Part shown: positions 1 to 12,487 of the stretch, one piece after another | How positions within the stretch are numbered: position 1 is the first letter of the stretch | Layout: each line of letters begins with the position of its first letter | NCBI RefSeq assembly: GCF_012489685.1 | Contig: NC_080045.1 | Span: forward strand, 67,001-131,000 | DNA length: 64,000 nucleotides | Direction of reading: 5' to 3' | DNA from: Lotus japonicus | Lineage: Eukaryota > Streptophyta > Magnoliopsida > Fabales > Fabaceae | Position numbers and translations under genes: made by a program | Notes under the pieces: generated by a model | The model's database searches: none | The model's input: the letters and a program-made list of their open reading frames with translations, nothing else | What the model was told of the DNA's origin: nothing

Positions 1-960
1 AAGGACAGGAAAGGAGGAGACTCACCGGGGAACGGAACGAGCAAAGGGTTAAAGAAGGGATAGGCGGCAACACTGGTGGAGCAAGGGTGCGCTTGTGGTT
101 TACTCAGTGTAATCCAAGAGGGGAGGAGTTCGAAAAGTGAAAGTTGATGAAGGTGCAGGGTTTTTATAGGCAAGGGGTGACTCTTGGCATGCGACGTGTG
201 GAGGACACGTGGGGTTGATGAGGAGGTGTGACCCATGATTTGAAAAGACGAATGATTACCTCGGGGAGCGCAGGCGGCGCATTAATGTGAATGAATGCGC
301 AAGATTGGTGAGAAGTCCCCTCAACTTCTGCTTTGAAACGACGTGCGATGGATTCAAAGGGACGGCTCAATAGGGGCCGTTTGATCATAGCAACCGCCAA
401 GATGGCCACTTCGCAGTACCCGATGGGAGTTCCCTAGGATCGCCTCTCGTCGTTCATGAACTTGTGGACTCGTGGACTCCTTGAACTGACAGGCTTGTAT
501 TGGTAGCTTCTGATTGAAACGCCATGTTGGCGACCTACGATCAATGCATGTTTAGAATTAAGTTAGACTTAGCAAACCAATAAATTCTTTAAAGACACGC
601 TCGGCTTTCGTACCTCAAGTCTGGTGTCTTGTGGACTTCTGGACCGGGCGAGCCCCTATAGGGGCAACGCCCTAAGGTAGCTCGCCTTTGGCGGGTCAGC
701 TGGCCTCTAAGTTGGGCCTGATTGAGCGGCCCAAGTGGCCCATCTAGATTGGACTAACACTGGGGCCCACACCCACACCTATAAATAGGCGTAGTTATCA
801 ATTGTAAAGGGACTTTTGGCTTATTTGCTCAATATTACAAGGAAACTCAGTTACACACTCTCTCTCTACTCCCTTTCTGAAGTGCAATCTCTCTCACTCT
901 AGGTACCACCTACCTCACAATGCTCCTTACTGAAACATAAAGAAAATTAGAGATTAATTG
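1..960. mobile_element. LTR-like retrotransposon fragment, cut by the window edge
   Basis: No gene is seen here. The stretch ends like the promoter half of a plant LTR: a TATA motif (cctataaatagg, about 777-788) is followed by a CT-rich stretch (about 858-905) and a ggtaccacc box (about 901-909), an arrangement I associate with Ty3/gypsy LTR 3' ends. No matching second LTR, primer-binding site or target duplication is visible, so the element borders are unknown. It could instead be unrelated intergenic sequence. Confidence 0.3.
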
Positions 961-1044
961 CTATAGTTTATATTCACTTTATTGTATACTATATGACATC
1001 CAATGATAATATTGAAATTACAAGGAATGCTTCATTTGTTTCTC

Positions 1045-1232
1045 CTAAGATGCTTTATCCATCAGCTGAATAGGAGCCAGAAGATTTGCTTTGCTTGTCT
1101 CCACGATCCATCCATTCATGATCATTTCCTCCAACATAAAATGTACCTTTTCTAAATGAAACATGATATCTAGCTCACACACATTGCCATCCCTACCAAG
1201 TTCAGTTTCAAGGACTTTTACCAGTAATATAA
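1045..1232 (-). pseudogene. AP-4 complex sigma subunit, C-terminal exon fragment
   Basis: Translation on the minus strand gives a segment containing NVCELDIMFHLEKVHFMLEE and IVETSKANLLAPIQLMDKAS before a stop. This matches my recollection of the last exon of the plant AP-4 sigma subunit, a small trans-Golgi vesicle-coat adaptor. The N-terminal two thirds of the roughly 143-residue family protein is missing. The upstream residues (LLVKVLETELGRD) already diverge from the expected helix, and the sequence then runs into AT-rich intron-like DNA. It is a broken partial copy next to fragments of two unrelated genes on the same strand, which suggests capture by a transposon rather than decay of a resident gene. 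Confidence 0.6.
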
Positions 1233-1324
1233 TTTTACAGAATATAAATCCAACTTCTATCAAAATAACATTATGCAATGCATTATAACAAAATCCAAGC
1301 ATGTCAATTCAGCATCTAATTTAC

Positions 1325-1459
1325 CTCAAGAATCATTTTCTTGATCATATCCTCAATTGAAGTTTTAAGCTCAGTGATTACAGGAGCAAGTCACACATTG
1401 TGCTCAAAGTCAAGATCAACTTCCAATGTCCTATTCTTGGGTTTCTTTGCAGCAATTAC
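1325..1459 (-). pseudogene. MPP10-like exon fragment with in-frame stop
   Basis: The minus strand has an exon-like block with an AG acceptor at its upper end and a GAG|GTAAAT donor at its lower end. It reads KKPKNRTLEVDLDFEHNV, then a TGA stop, then APVITELKTSIEDMIKKMIL. The 'PAPVITE...SIEDMIKKRI' pattern resembles U3 snoRNP protein MPP10 (nucleolar pre-18S rRNA processing). That assignment is from memory and tentative. One internal stop and the lack of other exons make it non-functional. It lies between the AP-4 sigma and RPA-like fragments on the same strand. Confidence 0.4.
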
Positions 1460-1596
1460 CTATTATAAAACCAACAATCAATAATCCAATAACAGATTTA
1501 AAAAGGGTCTACAAATTCAAACCAAAAAAGTGAGGTAAAAAGAATAATGGATCATTCTATTACCTCACCTTGCGTAGTCCATGACTTTGGCCTATG

Positions 1597-1791
1597 TTAT
1601 CTTTCTCCATCTCCTCTATCTTTGATTGTATTTTTCAGGTTACTTTTCATGCGTAAAAGTTCTTTTCTTCTAATAACCCTTGCTCTTATCTTCCAGGCTT
1701 CTCTACCATGGCATAAGCTTTGAATGGAACTCATGTGTCCAGACATTGGTGCAAAGAAAACAGAGAGATCAGTGAAATCAATGGAAATCAA
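1597..1791 (-). pseudogene. Replication protein A-like N-terminal fragment
   Basis: A 64-residue minus-strand frame begins MISIDFTDLSVFF and contains SLCHGREAWKIRARVIR. The REAWKIRARVIR segment resembles the start of the N-terminal OB fold of plant RPA1-like proteins (KxxWxIxVRVxR), which occur both as host single-strand DNA-binding proteins and as proteins carried by Helitrons. The similarity stops after about 45 residues and no later OB folds follow. On the minus strand a TATA-like motif (TATAAATACC, about 1852-1861) lies about 60 bases upstream of the ATG, so a promoter piece may have come with it. The family call is weak. Confidence 0.35.
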
Positions 1792-2235
1792 GGGGATTTT
1801 TCAAACAGAATGAGAGGGGAAATGTGTTGACTAGAAGTTCACAGGAAGGGGGTATTTATAGAAAAAATTATAAACTACACTGACTGAACCATACTAGTAG
1901 CACATGTCCATTGAGATTTGAATTGATACTGACCATTTTAACACAGATCAACCTTTGAAGATGCATTGGAACCCAAAACTTCATGTACTGAGGGAAAAAC
2001 ATGACGAATGAACAATAATCGACGGCGATGGTAATGAATCATCAGATCAATCGGAAAATACGAACGTGATGGCTCGGTCAATAGTGGGTGGAAAAACGAA
2101 GTTGAACACGGAACGAAATCTAGGGTTCGCACTAGAGGGATAGAAGGAAATCCAAGCAAGGGGAGAGACGGGAGAGAGGGAAACACAACACGCCATAGCA
2201 GCTATGGGTTGATTTGAGTGAAAGGTTAAGTGAAA

Positions 2236-2245
2236 ACGACGTCGT
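2236..2245. promoter_or_regulatory. Palindromic ACGT-core element upstream of URGT
   Basis: A perfect palindrome ACGACGTCGT with an ACGT core, the type bound by plant bZIP factors, lies about 520 bases before the URGT start codon. It precedes an AT-rich stretch and a pyrimidine-rich 5' leader (about 2570-2650). Function is inferred from the motif alone. Confidence 0.3.
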
Positions 2246-2763
2246 CCCCCAAAGCATTCTGAAAAAAAAAAACTAGGATAAATGAAAGAAAGCCAGGTGG
2301 CGAAATCTCATTGGTGGTTTCTTACGAATAGTAACTGAAAAATAAGATGTAGTAGAAAGATAGGTCCATGTGATGCAATGTGAGTTGAGTAATTTGATTT
2401 AATTTTATATATATTTTTAGTGATTTAGATTTAGAGAGGTGGCAGCGAAGACGCAGAAGAAGACAATAATAATAATGTGAAGGTGAGGGAAGGAACCGGG
2501 AAGTGTTGTGGGAGGAGAGACTGATAGAAAGAAAGGCCAGGAGCGGAGTAAAGTGTTAAATCGGGAAAAGCTCCTCCCTCACAGACACAGATTTCTTTAT
2601 TATTATTCTCTTTGAGTCATCTCCTCTCCTCTGTTCCCTTTCTTTCACTTTCCCAGTCCAGTCGACACAGACAGGTTCAAGTGTTTAAATTGAATTTGAA
2701 TTCTGAAAATCAAATTTTCTTCCTCAGATTCGATTCAGATTCAGATTCAGATCTCCCCGGAAG

Positions 2764-5700
2764 ATGGAGAGCGAAAAGAAATCGTCGGCAATATCTGATG
2801 TGGGAGCATGGGCTATGAACATTGTCAGCTCCGTTGGAATTATCATGGCTAATAAACAGCTCATGTCCAACAATGGCTATGCTTTCAGCTTCGGTCAGTC
2901 AGTCTTCTCAACTCTTTCTTTCTTTTTTTTTAATCTACAATTAAAGTGATAGATCTGCTCTAACATCACTATCAGATCTCTTTCTTTCTTTCTTTCATTC
3001 AGCCAGATCCAAATGTTTATAATATTTTTTCTCATTCAGCAAATTGATTTATGTTATTTGTCGTATTTGGTATTGTTATATAAGTGACAAATTATGTTCA
3101 TGTCTTGCTATTTTTTCCAGCTACTACATTGACTGGGTTCCACTTTGCTGTAACTGCTCTCGTGGGTCTAGTGTCAAATGCTACCGGTTATTCTGCGTCA
3201 AAGCATGTTCCTTTGTGGGAGCTTCTTTGGTTCTCAGCGATTGCCAATGTGTCTATCACGGGGATGAACCTCAGCCTCATGCTCAACTCTGTTGGATTCT
3301 ACCAAGTATGACCATTTCTGCCCCTATTCATATATCATCATCATGTTCAATCCTGCTTTCTTTCCTTTTAGTTAAGAATTTCTACCGTCTAATTTTCATT
3401 TGTATATAAGTCTACTTTACTTAATTCTGTCTAAATCACAACTCTCTACCTAATTTACACTTCACAATGGTTGATGAGCACTGCATATTGCAAACATATT
3501 AGGTAGGAAAGTTTTGAGAATTTGATCTCACCATATGAATAGTCAAGATTAAAACATAAAATCATGCGTCTTTTCTAAAGAGCCATGTGACCATTAAATG
3601 ACTTCCAATCTTAATCATCCATATATGGTTGTATAGTTTGTTAACATTTACTCCTCTCACTTTTATCTAAAAAGACACTCTCAATAGATACATCCCCTTG
3701 ATCGGTAGATAAGAACTTGAGATAAATGAATGGATATATGTGACAAGAATTAGAACAAGATGGAGTAGCACCAAATACTTATTCAAGATAAATATGGATC
3801 AAATGGAAGATAAGTTGATTAAAACACAAGGTTCAAATTTAGGGGAAATCTTTAGAAAAAGCTTACTAACTGGAGGAGTTATTGAAAACTTGGTTTCTGG
3901 TAAAGCCTGGTGGTGCCTTTTGAATCATGTAGCTGAGCTCAATTACTATTGGTATCAGGGTTGGTCCTTATGTGGATCCATTATTAAAAGCTTACCCAAA
4001 GAATGTGACAGGAATTCCATATTAAATCTTTGTATGATTGTACATAGGTGCTTGTATATTTTGAATTTCGATATACCTTTGTTGAGCTATAATGAGATGT
4101 TTCCAAGTCTATATGCCTTACCATTTGACATCTGCAATTGTGATTGGTGATGTCAACCTTTACATTATTAGTACCCAAAAAGATACTTATTAATACATGT
4201 AAGAAATACCAATTCGAGTTTTGTGAGTACAAAAATTTAATGATAAAATTTACATCTTGAAGAGTGCTTGGCAACCTATGTAGGCAATGGAGGTTAACTA
4301 AGGCATTTTGTTAGAGTATGCCCTCAGGAATACTTTTTCAAGTTTAATTAATATTGCACTCCTCATTATCTAGTAGTGATTTCAAATTGAGCTCAACTCT
4401 TCATCTTAGAGACACATGTAGTATTGATTAATATATCTCAATATATAAATATTGGGATCTGTGGAACACTCAAATGTGCTAAGCTCTAACTTTTGAATGA
4501 CCCAACTTGTGTTTTCATTTTGAATTTTCATTTCCTCTATTTTTAAGTTGTTAACTTTCTCATTGTATATGTAAATAGATATCAAAACTAAGCATGATTC
4601 CGGTGGTCTGTGTGATGGAATGGATCCTTCACAGCAAGAACTACTCAAGGGAAGTGAAAATGTCAGTCATGGTTGTGGTTATTGGTGTTGGTGTTTGCAC
4701 TGTAACTGATGTAAAAGTCAACCTCAAAGGTTTCGTGTGTGCCTGCCTAGCAATTTTGTCAACATCTTTACAGCAAATTGTAAGTATTATTTAATGTTTC
4801 TGCTCTGCCATGTAGGTAAAATGGAATTCATTTCAATTTTTGTTGTCATTTCCTTTTTTCCATCGCATTTTAGTGTTTCCTTAGGCTCATCTGGGATATT
4901 TTCATTCTTGTCCTTTTATGTATTACGAATTGGAGAAAGTGAAGTTGAGTGCTAGATGGAGCATATATAAATGTAGAATCATGACAGAAAGCATCATTTT
5001 TGTTTTTTTTGAAGGTCTCAAATTATGTTTTACTGATAGAAACCTGATTTTTATTGATAGAAAACCCTAATTCCCAATTGGAAACTAGGGAGAGATACAA
5101 GAGAAAGGGATGCCAAACACCCTTCCAAGCCTAAGAGAGAACCACTTCTCTCTCTAACCCAATTCCTAAACTGAATAACAAGATGATCAATGTTTTCTAA
5201 CCCCCTCTTATTTACAGGCACAAGCCTAACTAACCCTCTAACTAACTATCTAACTATGTAATAAGTCCCTCACTTAACTAACTAAACCATGTCATATGTG
5301 AGTACCTAACAATACTCCCCCCCTGAAAATTCACCTTGTCCTCAAGGTGAAGGACAAAATACAAGCTACAACATGGAACAACTATCCAAGCAATCCAAAT
5401 GTGGCAAGCACAGCCTCCACCAGGATCCCTTTGCTCGTCTTCATTGTTCACATTTGTAGTCAACTCTAAAGATTCAGAAAAAGCTTGAAAGTCACCCAAA
5501 TCTCCCTAACATAGCATTTTGCTGCCTCATTGCCACCTGGATCCCACTGGCATAAGCACCAGCACAAAATCCAAGCCGTGTTAGTATTGGAAAACATCTT
5601 CACTAGGCTGCTGAAACTAATGTTGCCTAAGTCCCAAGGCCGGAAAAACGATTTGCAGAAGAGCCAGTTGATGCAAACCGGGTAAAATAGCACTGGAACA

Positions 5701-8700
5701 GCATCTTCAAAAGCAAATCCAGGCATGAATGAATTGGTAGACATCTTCCCATTACCAGCCCACAAGTTCTCAAATTGACCAATACTTGAATCAGCACTAT
5801 AAATCAACCCTTTACTACCATGTGACTCAAGTTGTGAAAATGTCCAACTATCACAAATATGTTGATACCCCCAATTCTGTTTTTGCCTCCAAACCAAAAC
5901 ATTGAACTCAGTACTGTGAGAGCCCAAGCTTTGAAAACTAGCATCTAAATCGATGGAAGCATTTGATTGACAGGGCATAGTAGCACTTGGTTACCTATGA
6001 ATTAAAAGTTCTGGAACTGTATACCTCTCCAACCTATAGTTTTGCTCCCTTTGTAAAAAGTCAGCCATGTATGATGTGTTGAGCCAATCCCTGGAACAGC
6101 TGAAATAAATTCTGGTGTGGTCCCTTAACCGTTGAAGTATCAAGCTAGCAAAATTTTCAAAAACTAGCCACCCCAAACTAAATACCCAAAGCCATATTTA
6201 TACACAGTACGAGTATCAGCTTGAAAAGTGTGAAGACATCCAAGGAATGCAATGTGGCCACCAATCTGCTGAATTTGGCACATAAAATCCAAATCATTCT
6301 TGGCTTTTACTACCGCTCCAGCCCCTTTTCAAATTTGGGCTTGACCCACCCTTTCCCTTCCTCTAATGTACCGTAGCAGTTGGCCTAAACTCATGTAAAT
6401 CCTTCCATCCTGGAACCTGTCACTGGCTGGGACATGTGTCCACTCCACAACCTCAGAAAATTTATCTTTAACTCTATTATTTCCCAAGTCTAACGCGTGT
6501 TTCTCTCCTCTATCAACAGGAAGTAAAAACTGGTAAAACAACTTTGTGTTGAAAGATCTCCACTTACCTCATGGGCAATTTTGGTCAAACAGTTGACCCC
6601 AAAGTGATTCCAGTTATGCCCTCATCTTCCCTTACTCTTCTTAGTGTGTGATCGTGTTTCTCCATCATCTCACAACTCGACTCATGTTGCGGCGCAAAGT
6701 CACGACCGTCGACACCTCACAAGGCCGGCAGCTTCGCCAGTGACCAATTCGCCTTTTCCGGTCCGCAAGGATGCTGGTTCAACAACTCGATCCACCCAAT
6801 TAACGACCCTCCCGCATGCAACACTCTCACCCTGATGTGCGGTGGTTTCGGTGGTGGCCGTTTAAGCGATTGCATCTTCTGTGGATGTCGGAGCTCCGCC
6901 GCTGGCGACACCTTGGCCCTTCCTCTTGTTAGCGCCGATGGCGGTTGGTGATTGCGTTTCTCCATCACCTTCAGTAGTTGATGGATCTTTTGTCGTCGAC
7001 TCAGTCGGTGTCCAATCGTCTTCCCATCACCTCTTATTTCATCCATCGCTTCAAGATTGAATTGAGGCACCGTGGATTTCAGCGATTCCTTCCCCCTTTG
7101 ATCCAACGTCACCCCCTGCATCTGAAATGATAATTTTTTCTTCATCTCCATGTGCGATTGTGGATGTCTCTGAGATTCTTGACCCAAAATGTTGTTGTTT
7201 CCGTTCTTGAAAGCTTCATTCTTGCTTCCGATTTCTGTTTCTCCTTCCTTCTGGACCACCACCACCTCTGCAATTCAATTCCTGATTTCCCTTGAGTTGC
7301 ACCACCGTGGTTGATGCTCGCTCTTCCTCCCCTGTCAATTTCGTTACCCTCAGCAGCGCTACCACTGCCGTTGTTCGTCCCGCCTTGATTGTCGCCTCTG
7401 TTTCCTCTGATGCCGCCTCAGATCCTCTGCTACTTCAAATTCGCGCTTTTCCCGTTCCCTCTGTTTTCTCCGCTCTTCGAGTTCTCGCAAGCGGTTCTCT
7501 AATCTTAAGATTTCTTTCTCAAGTTCAGGGTTTGCAACGAATTGCACCCCCAATTTCTTCTCAAACGCTGCAAGTTGTAACTCGTTCGTCGCGGCCCTAG
7601 CTTCAACCGACTCCATTCTGGCCCTAAGTTCTTTGCGATCCTGCTCCATCGAACACAGCATAGGGAAATCGTGGTTCAGGCACCAAATCAGTGCTCTGAT
7701 ACCAATTGATAACCTTGGGAGAATCACACCACAAAAGCTAGCTGTTGTAGTTGGAGAACCCAAGGCCTTATAAACCCCACATTAGAATCCCATACTTCCA
7801 ATGTGGGACTCAAGTCCCATACCTTGCAATTGGGTCCTAACATCCCACCACGCTCCGCAGCCCCGGCGCCCACGCGGGCTGGCTGTGCACTAGCCCCTTG
7901 ACTAGTCCCGGGCAAACACTGCAATGTCGGCATCACCACCCGCGCCACGTTACCAATGATAGAAACCAGAAATTGTAGATGAATTATTGAAGAACCCTAA
8001 TCCCTAATTTGGGAATTAGAGCAAGTTACATGAAAGAGATGCCAAACACTCTTCCAAAACCTAGAGAGAAAGCCAATGCTCTCACTAAACCCCAATTCCA
8101 ACAGAATACCAAAGAGGATCAATGTTCTCTAACCCCCTCTTATTTATCGGCACGAGCCTAACTAACCCTCTAACTAACTATCTAACTATGTAATAAGTCC
8201 CTCACTTAACTAACTAAACCATGTCATATGTGAGTACCTAACAAATTCCCGTGAATGTTCATGGTAGATCAGATAGATTTCATTGTTAAACAAGAGTTCA
8301 AAACATACTTTCTAACCATGATAAAAACTTTATACGAAATTAACTGGTTTGGCCACAGACCTAGTGATCCAATCTATTCAACCCTAAAAATTTGGTTGAC
8401 CAAAGAACTAGTGATAACTGTTACAAAACTGGTGAAAACCAGTGTTGATCCAGTAGTTTTATTTTTAATTACTCTTTTAATATTTTTAACTCGATCAAAA
8501 AAGATTTCAGTCATATAGAGACCCTGTCAAGTTACAAAAGCCTACAAATGTGTTGTTATTGTTTAGCTTCTTTTTTTTAATCTTGTAAGACATAATATGG
8601 TCGTTTATATTAATTTAAAATTTTAACTCCCTTGATTTTTTATAACTTTATGTTAGTTTATGACTTAATATATGAAATCATATTAAAAGTCATTGATTAA

Positions 8701-9504
8701 CCATGGCCTAATTAATGAATTGTTAATTACTACTTCAATAACCAGCGCAAGTTTTAAATTATTACTTTTACTGTAAAAGGTATTTCTTGTGCTATATGCT
8801 TGTAACTACGACATTTGTAGGATTGCTTCTTTTTTATGCCTGATTATATTTTGCCCTTTGTTGTGACAGTCAATTGGTTCTCTACAAAAGAAATATTCGA
8901 TTGGATCTTTTGAATTGTTGAGTAAAACTGCTCCTATTCAAGCCGTCTCTCTTCTAGTTCTTGGTCCATTTATTGATTACTACCTTAGCGCCAAGTTGAT
9001 AACCAACTATAAAATGTCTTCCGGTGCCATTGTAAGTGATCATCAATTTCCCTGTTGAATCTAGTTTTTTCTCTCTGTATTTGTTAATAATAATTATAAT
9101 ATTGTGTTGTGTGGTTTATTTAGTGTCTTTGTAAATCTCTGCAGTTATTCATTCTTCTTTCGTGCACCCTAGCTGTATTTTGCAATGTGAGTCAGTACCT
9201 TTGCATTGGGCGCTTCTCAGCTGTTTCCTTCCAGGTTTTAGGCCACATGAAAACAGTTTGTGTTCTCACGTTGGGGTGGTTGCTATTTGATTCAGAGCTA
9301 ACTTTCAAGAATATCATGGGAATGGTTCTTGCAGTTGTTGGCATGGTAATTTATAGTTGGGCTGTGGAGGTTGAAAAGCAGTCAAACGCCAAGACTCTTC
9401 CTCATTCGAAAAACAGCCTAACGGAAGAAGAAATAAGACTATTGAAGGCTGGAGTAGAAAACAACCCGTTGAAGGATGTTGAACTTGGTGAGGCCAAAGG
9501 TTAG
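2764..9504 (+). CDS. URGT: UDP-rhamnose/UDP-galactose transporter (URGT), Golgi
   Basis: There are five exons with GT-AG borders: 2764-2893, 3121-3305, 4579-4779, 8870-9031 and 9145-9504. They join in frame to about 345 residues, the usual length. The protein is a hydrophobic, roughly ten-helix member of the plant NST-KT/TPT superfamily, expected to exchange UDP-rhamnose or UDP-galactose for UMP across the Golgi membrane to supply pectin and hemicellulose synthesis. Diagnostic stretches are [20 protein letters not shown] (N terminus), [19 protein letters not shown] (exon 2/3 junction), [20 protein letters not shown] (exon 4) and the substrate-site-like [13 protein letters not shown] (exon 5). 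The short cytosolic tail ends DVELGEAKG. The start is the first ATG of the conserved N terminus, [15 protein letters not shown] place it in the URGT1/2 clade (At1g76670-like). Intron 3 is 4.1 kb because of LTR elements. No coding lesion is seen. Confidence 0.93.
5034..5311 (-). repeat. Left (3') LTR of intronic element
   Basis: Direct-repeat partner of 7957-8243. The shared core covers the runs 'ctaactaaccctctaactaa' and 'ccatgtcatatgtgagtacc'. It ends at TG on the minus strand, next to the G-rich tract at 5312-5325. Confidence 0.65.
7359..7763 (-). CDS. Gag-like coiled-coil ORF of the intronic LTR element
   Basis: The minus-strand frame crosses the primer-binding site. A natural start is [19 protein letters not shown], about 70 bases after that site, where gag begins in many plant elements. 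The protein is highly charged with a predicted coiled coil ([20 protein letters not shown]). No zinc knuckle, protease or polymerase follows in frame. Further minus-strand open segments (about 6717-7265 and 5466-5978) have no domain I recognise. It is probably the remnant gag of a large non-autonomous derivative. Confidence 0.35.
   Translation of the reverse strand: MGSPTTTASFCGVILPRLSIGIRALIWCLNHDFPMLCSMEQDRKELRARMESVEARAATNELQLAAFEKKLGVQFVANPELEKEILRLENRLRELEERRKQREREKREFEVAEDLRRHQRKQRRQSRRDEQRQW
7957..8243 (-). repeat. Right (5') LTR of intronic element
   Basis: Direct repeat of 5034-5311, near-identical over the last 100 bases and more diverged, with small indels, toward the inner end. 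The strong divergence between the copies suggests an older insertion or two related elements. Confidence 0.6.
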
Positions 9505-12487
9505 ATTGATGAGAAGGGATAGTCTCCATTTTAAAGTGTACTACTTCAATTTGATTTGTTCCTTTTACTTCACTAAAAGTCGATCGGTGTTTAGGAAATG
9601 GGCTCCCGTTCTCTCCCATTAGCAATGTTTCTTTATTTTGATTTTTTTATTTCTTTGTCACGCTCAGTTTATTTATTTTATTTGACTTACCTGTAATGAT
9701 TGCTAGATGAACAATATGAGGGCGCTATAGATGTATAATGTTTAAGCTGGTGTTGAGAAGCGATTCAATACCCTCCCAGATTTTTTTTTCCGTTTGATTT
9801 TAGTTTACATAAATGTAATGCTCTATCTTTGATTAAATGCCTGTTGTAATACTTTTCCGATGTACCAAAAAAAATGCCTGTTGTAATATATGGACATGCC
9901 TTTGTATTAGGAAATTGATTTACACCGAGTACGTGGATCACTTGAGTCACTTTTTTATTAACTTCACTTGAGTCACTTTATAGAGGAAAAGTTTTGCTGC
10001 CGTCTATAAAGATCTTATTCAATTTGAACAGATCTAAGGGATAAAAACAATATGGATTTTGGTTAACTTCATTCGGGTACACCATTTGGGGGTACAAGAT
10101 TCTTATTCTACATTGTGCCATAGTTGTTCCAGGAAAATGTCTTTTTTTTCATGCCTTTAAGGTAGTGTGAGGCCTAACTTTATTGGGTTTCTATTAGGAA
10201 AAAAAAAACTCTTAAAATCTGGTCATTTTAATGGTGACAAATTGTACAATTAAAAATAGCTTTAAAAAAACTGACAATCATAAGATCAATTCTTCTAATA
10301 AAAAGTTGAATTTCAGCACATGGTAGGTTGGTTCGTGCATTTCCAACCTTTAGAATATAATATAAAATCATTCATATGACTTAACTTAATTGTGGATTGT
10401 GGAAGACATGGTTTGTGCCAACATCGTCTAATGTCTTGGCAACCTAACTTTCACATTGTCTCAAGGGTCCTTATAGAGCTGCACTAGTCCAAATTGAGCA
10501 TATAATGTAATATGGTTGGAATATAAGAGAATGGCCTATAAGAACATATGGTTGGAATATAAGAGAACGGCCTACAATTCTTATGCTTAACTCGGTTCGA
10601 TCTCTAGCTTGCTCAAAAGATGAGTGGAAGATGACCCTGACATTGTTGTCTGCTGACATCGTCGTACAACTCTTGGATAGTTGGGTGAACCACACATATT
10701 GTAATTCATCTTATGAATTTAAGTCCAACACTACCTATAAGCTACTCATATATTTCTTCTAGTCTTATGTCAGTTTTGTCTTAGTTATAGAAAACCATTT
10801 ATTGTTGTCCTTTGGCTGAATAACTTTTATTCTAATTCATCCTATAAATTAATCACGGCCAACTTTCTTGAATATAGCTAGTTAAGTCAAGCTCATTTGA
10901 ACAACAGTTGGATATTACACTTTTCTCACCGCGTCTTATTAATATAAACAACTAAACAATGGTATATTGTATTGCCAAACATTTACTTATTAATATTAAT
11001 CTTGACGAGATGATAGTTACGCTTGAGTAACCTTGCAATTATTTAATAAGTATGTCAACTTTGTTCTGTTTGACTAACTGTTGGGCGAGATAAATTCTCA
11101 CTTTGATCATTCCATTCGGTTAACATGGTGTCACTTAATTGTGAAACCTTCGCACGATATTGGCTTTGTGCAGCCATAATAGAATGGTAGAAAAAGAAAT
11201 GACCAACCTTATTTTGTTTTAGGGCTAAGCCCAATCTTGAAAAGGATTGAAAAGTACAAGCCCAAACATCTTAGAATCTATAACGTAGATCAGACAAAAA
11301 CTTACTATACATAACGTTTCCCTTGCGCAAGGTTGCACAAACCTACACAAGGAAAAACGTGTGTATGGTAAATGAACCCGAAAAATACCATCCATTAAAG
11401 AAAAAACAAACAAAATCTCTGAAAAAGCCCCATGGATCGCCAAACAAGATCCCAACCAACAAAACCATAACAATATGAAAGTATGCTTCAAGCACAACAA
11501 ACAACACCTAGAATCAATAACCCACACCGAGAAGAGGCCTCCATTAGGGACCAAGAAACGTCGATTGAGATTAACTAAAACATGATCAAATTAAGCCACA
11601 AACCCGGCTAAAACAGAATATCATCCCAACAAAGAAAAGGTGTTGAACAACAACGAGGGGAGAATCGACAAAACCAAATCCGACCAAAACGTAAAAAACT
11701 AGAACCAGAAGAAAAAAAAAACTAAAGGAAATAAACATAAGAGATAGAAAAAAAAAACTAAAAAAGAAAAAACAAGACTAAACATGCATCTTCAAAAACG
11801 AATCAGGACAGGTAGAGAACAACCTAAAACCCAAGAGAAGAACTTTGAAATCAAGGGCAACATTAAAGACAGAGGTAAAAGAGGCATAGAGGAGAGTCGT
11901 CACAGAAAAAACGAGATGCACGCTGAAATAAGAGGCACGGTATAGCCAGTTGAAGCCCCAAGAAACCATAACGAAGACCTCAACGTACCAAGCTCCACAG
12001 CAAACTCGAAATTTGCTGCCTCATGAGACCAAAATCAAAAGGACTAGAATAGAGCATCGCCGAGACAAAACCATATGGCTTCAGTAAACACCACCCAATG
12101 AAGAACTGCTGCCTCAATTGTCTCCAAACCAGTGAATCTGAAACCACCACTCCTCGAGACTACCCCATCTCACTATTGGCCAGCGAATCAGCTACCATAT
12201 CCTAAGAAGGGCCGGGAAGAAATCCCAACCATATCGGAATCACCATACTCTATGGCTTTATGTTAACATTCAACCAGATTCAGATCCTTCATAGTATTGT
12301 TCTATGGCTCTATGCTTTGCTTTGTTTTGTGCGTTTGGCTTGTTTTAGCTTTGATTTCTTGAATTGTGTAGGGGAAGAACAAACAAGGGTTTTGCCTATT
12401 TGGTGGTTTATTAAATGAAGCTAAAATTGGGAAAAGAGGGAAGAAGATAAATAAAGATAAACAATTGTTGAAATGAGAAATTGAATA
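9505..12487. other. Intergenic, no gene recognised
   Basis: The first roughly 280 bases are the likely URGT 3' UTR. Beyond that the sequence is AT-rich. A short imperfect tandem duplication (atggttggaatataagagaa) occurs at about 10512-10575. Between about 11220 and 12280 the plus strand is A-rich and resembles an antisense, decayed non-LTR or other repeat, but no domain could be read. Confidence 0.5.

Larger units (their letters stand above)
5034..8243 (-). mobile_element. Non-autonomous LTR retrotransposon(s) in URGT intron 3
   Basis: Two direct repeats of about 280 bases (5034-5311 and 7957-8243) bound this block. On the minus strand each starts TGTTAGGTACTC and ends in TATCA. A run of seven G followed by AGTAT abuts the left copy and looks like a polypurine tract, so the element points left. 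A second, shorter LTR-like unit (7707-7842, TGTTAGGACCC...TTATCA) stands two bases from a primer-binding site for initiator tRNA-Met (TGGTATCAGAGC, 7693-7704). The structure may therefore be two nested elements. No reverse transcriptase or integrase is found, and I could not identify a target duplication. It lies antisense within intron 3 of URGT and leaves the splice sites intact. Confidence 0.65.

Noticed and set aside
3740..4150. A 136-residue plus-strand frame in URGT intron 2
   Set aside because: No domain, lies wholly between confirmed exons, and composition is intron-like.
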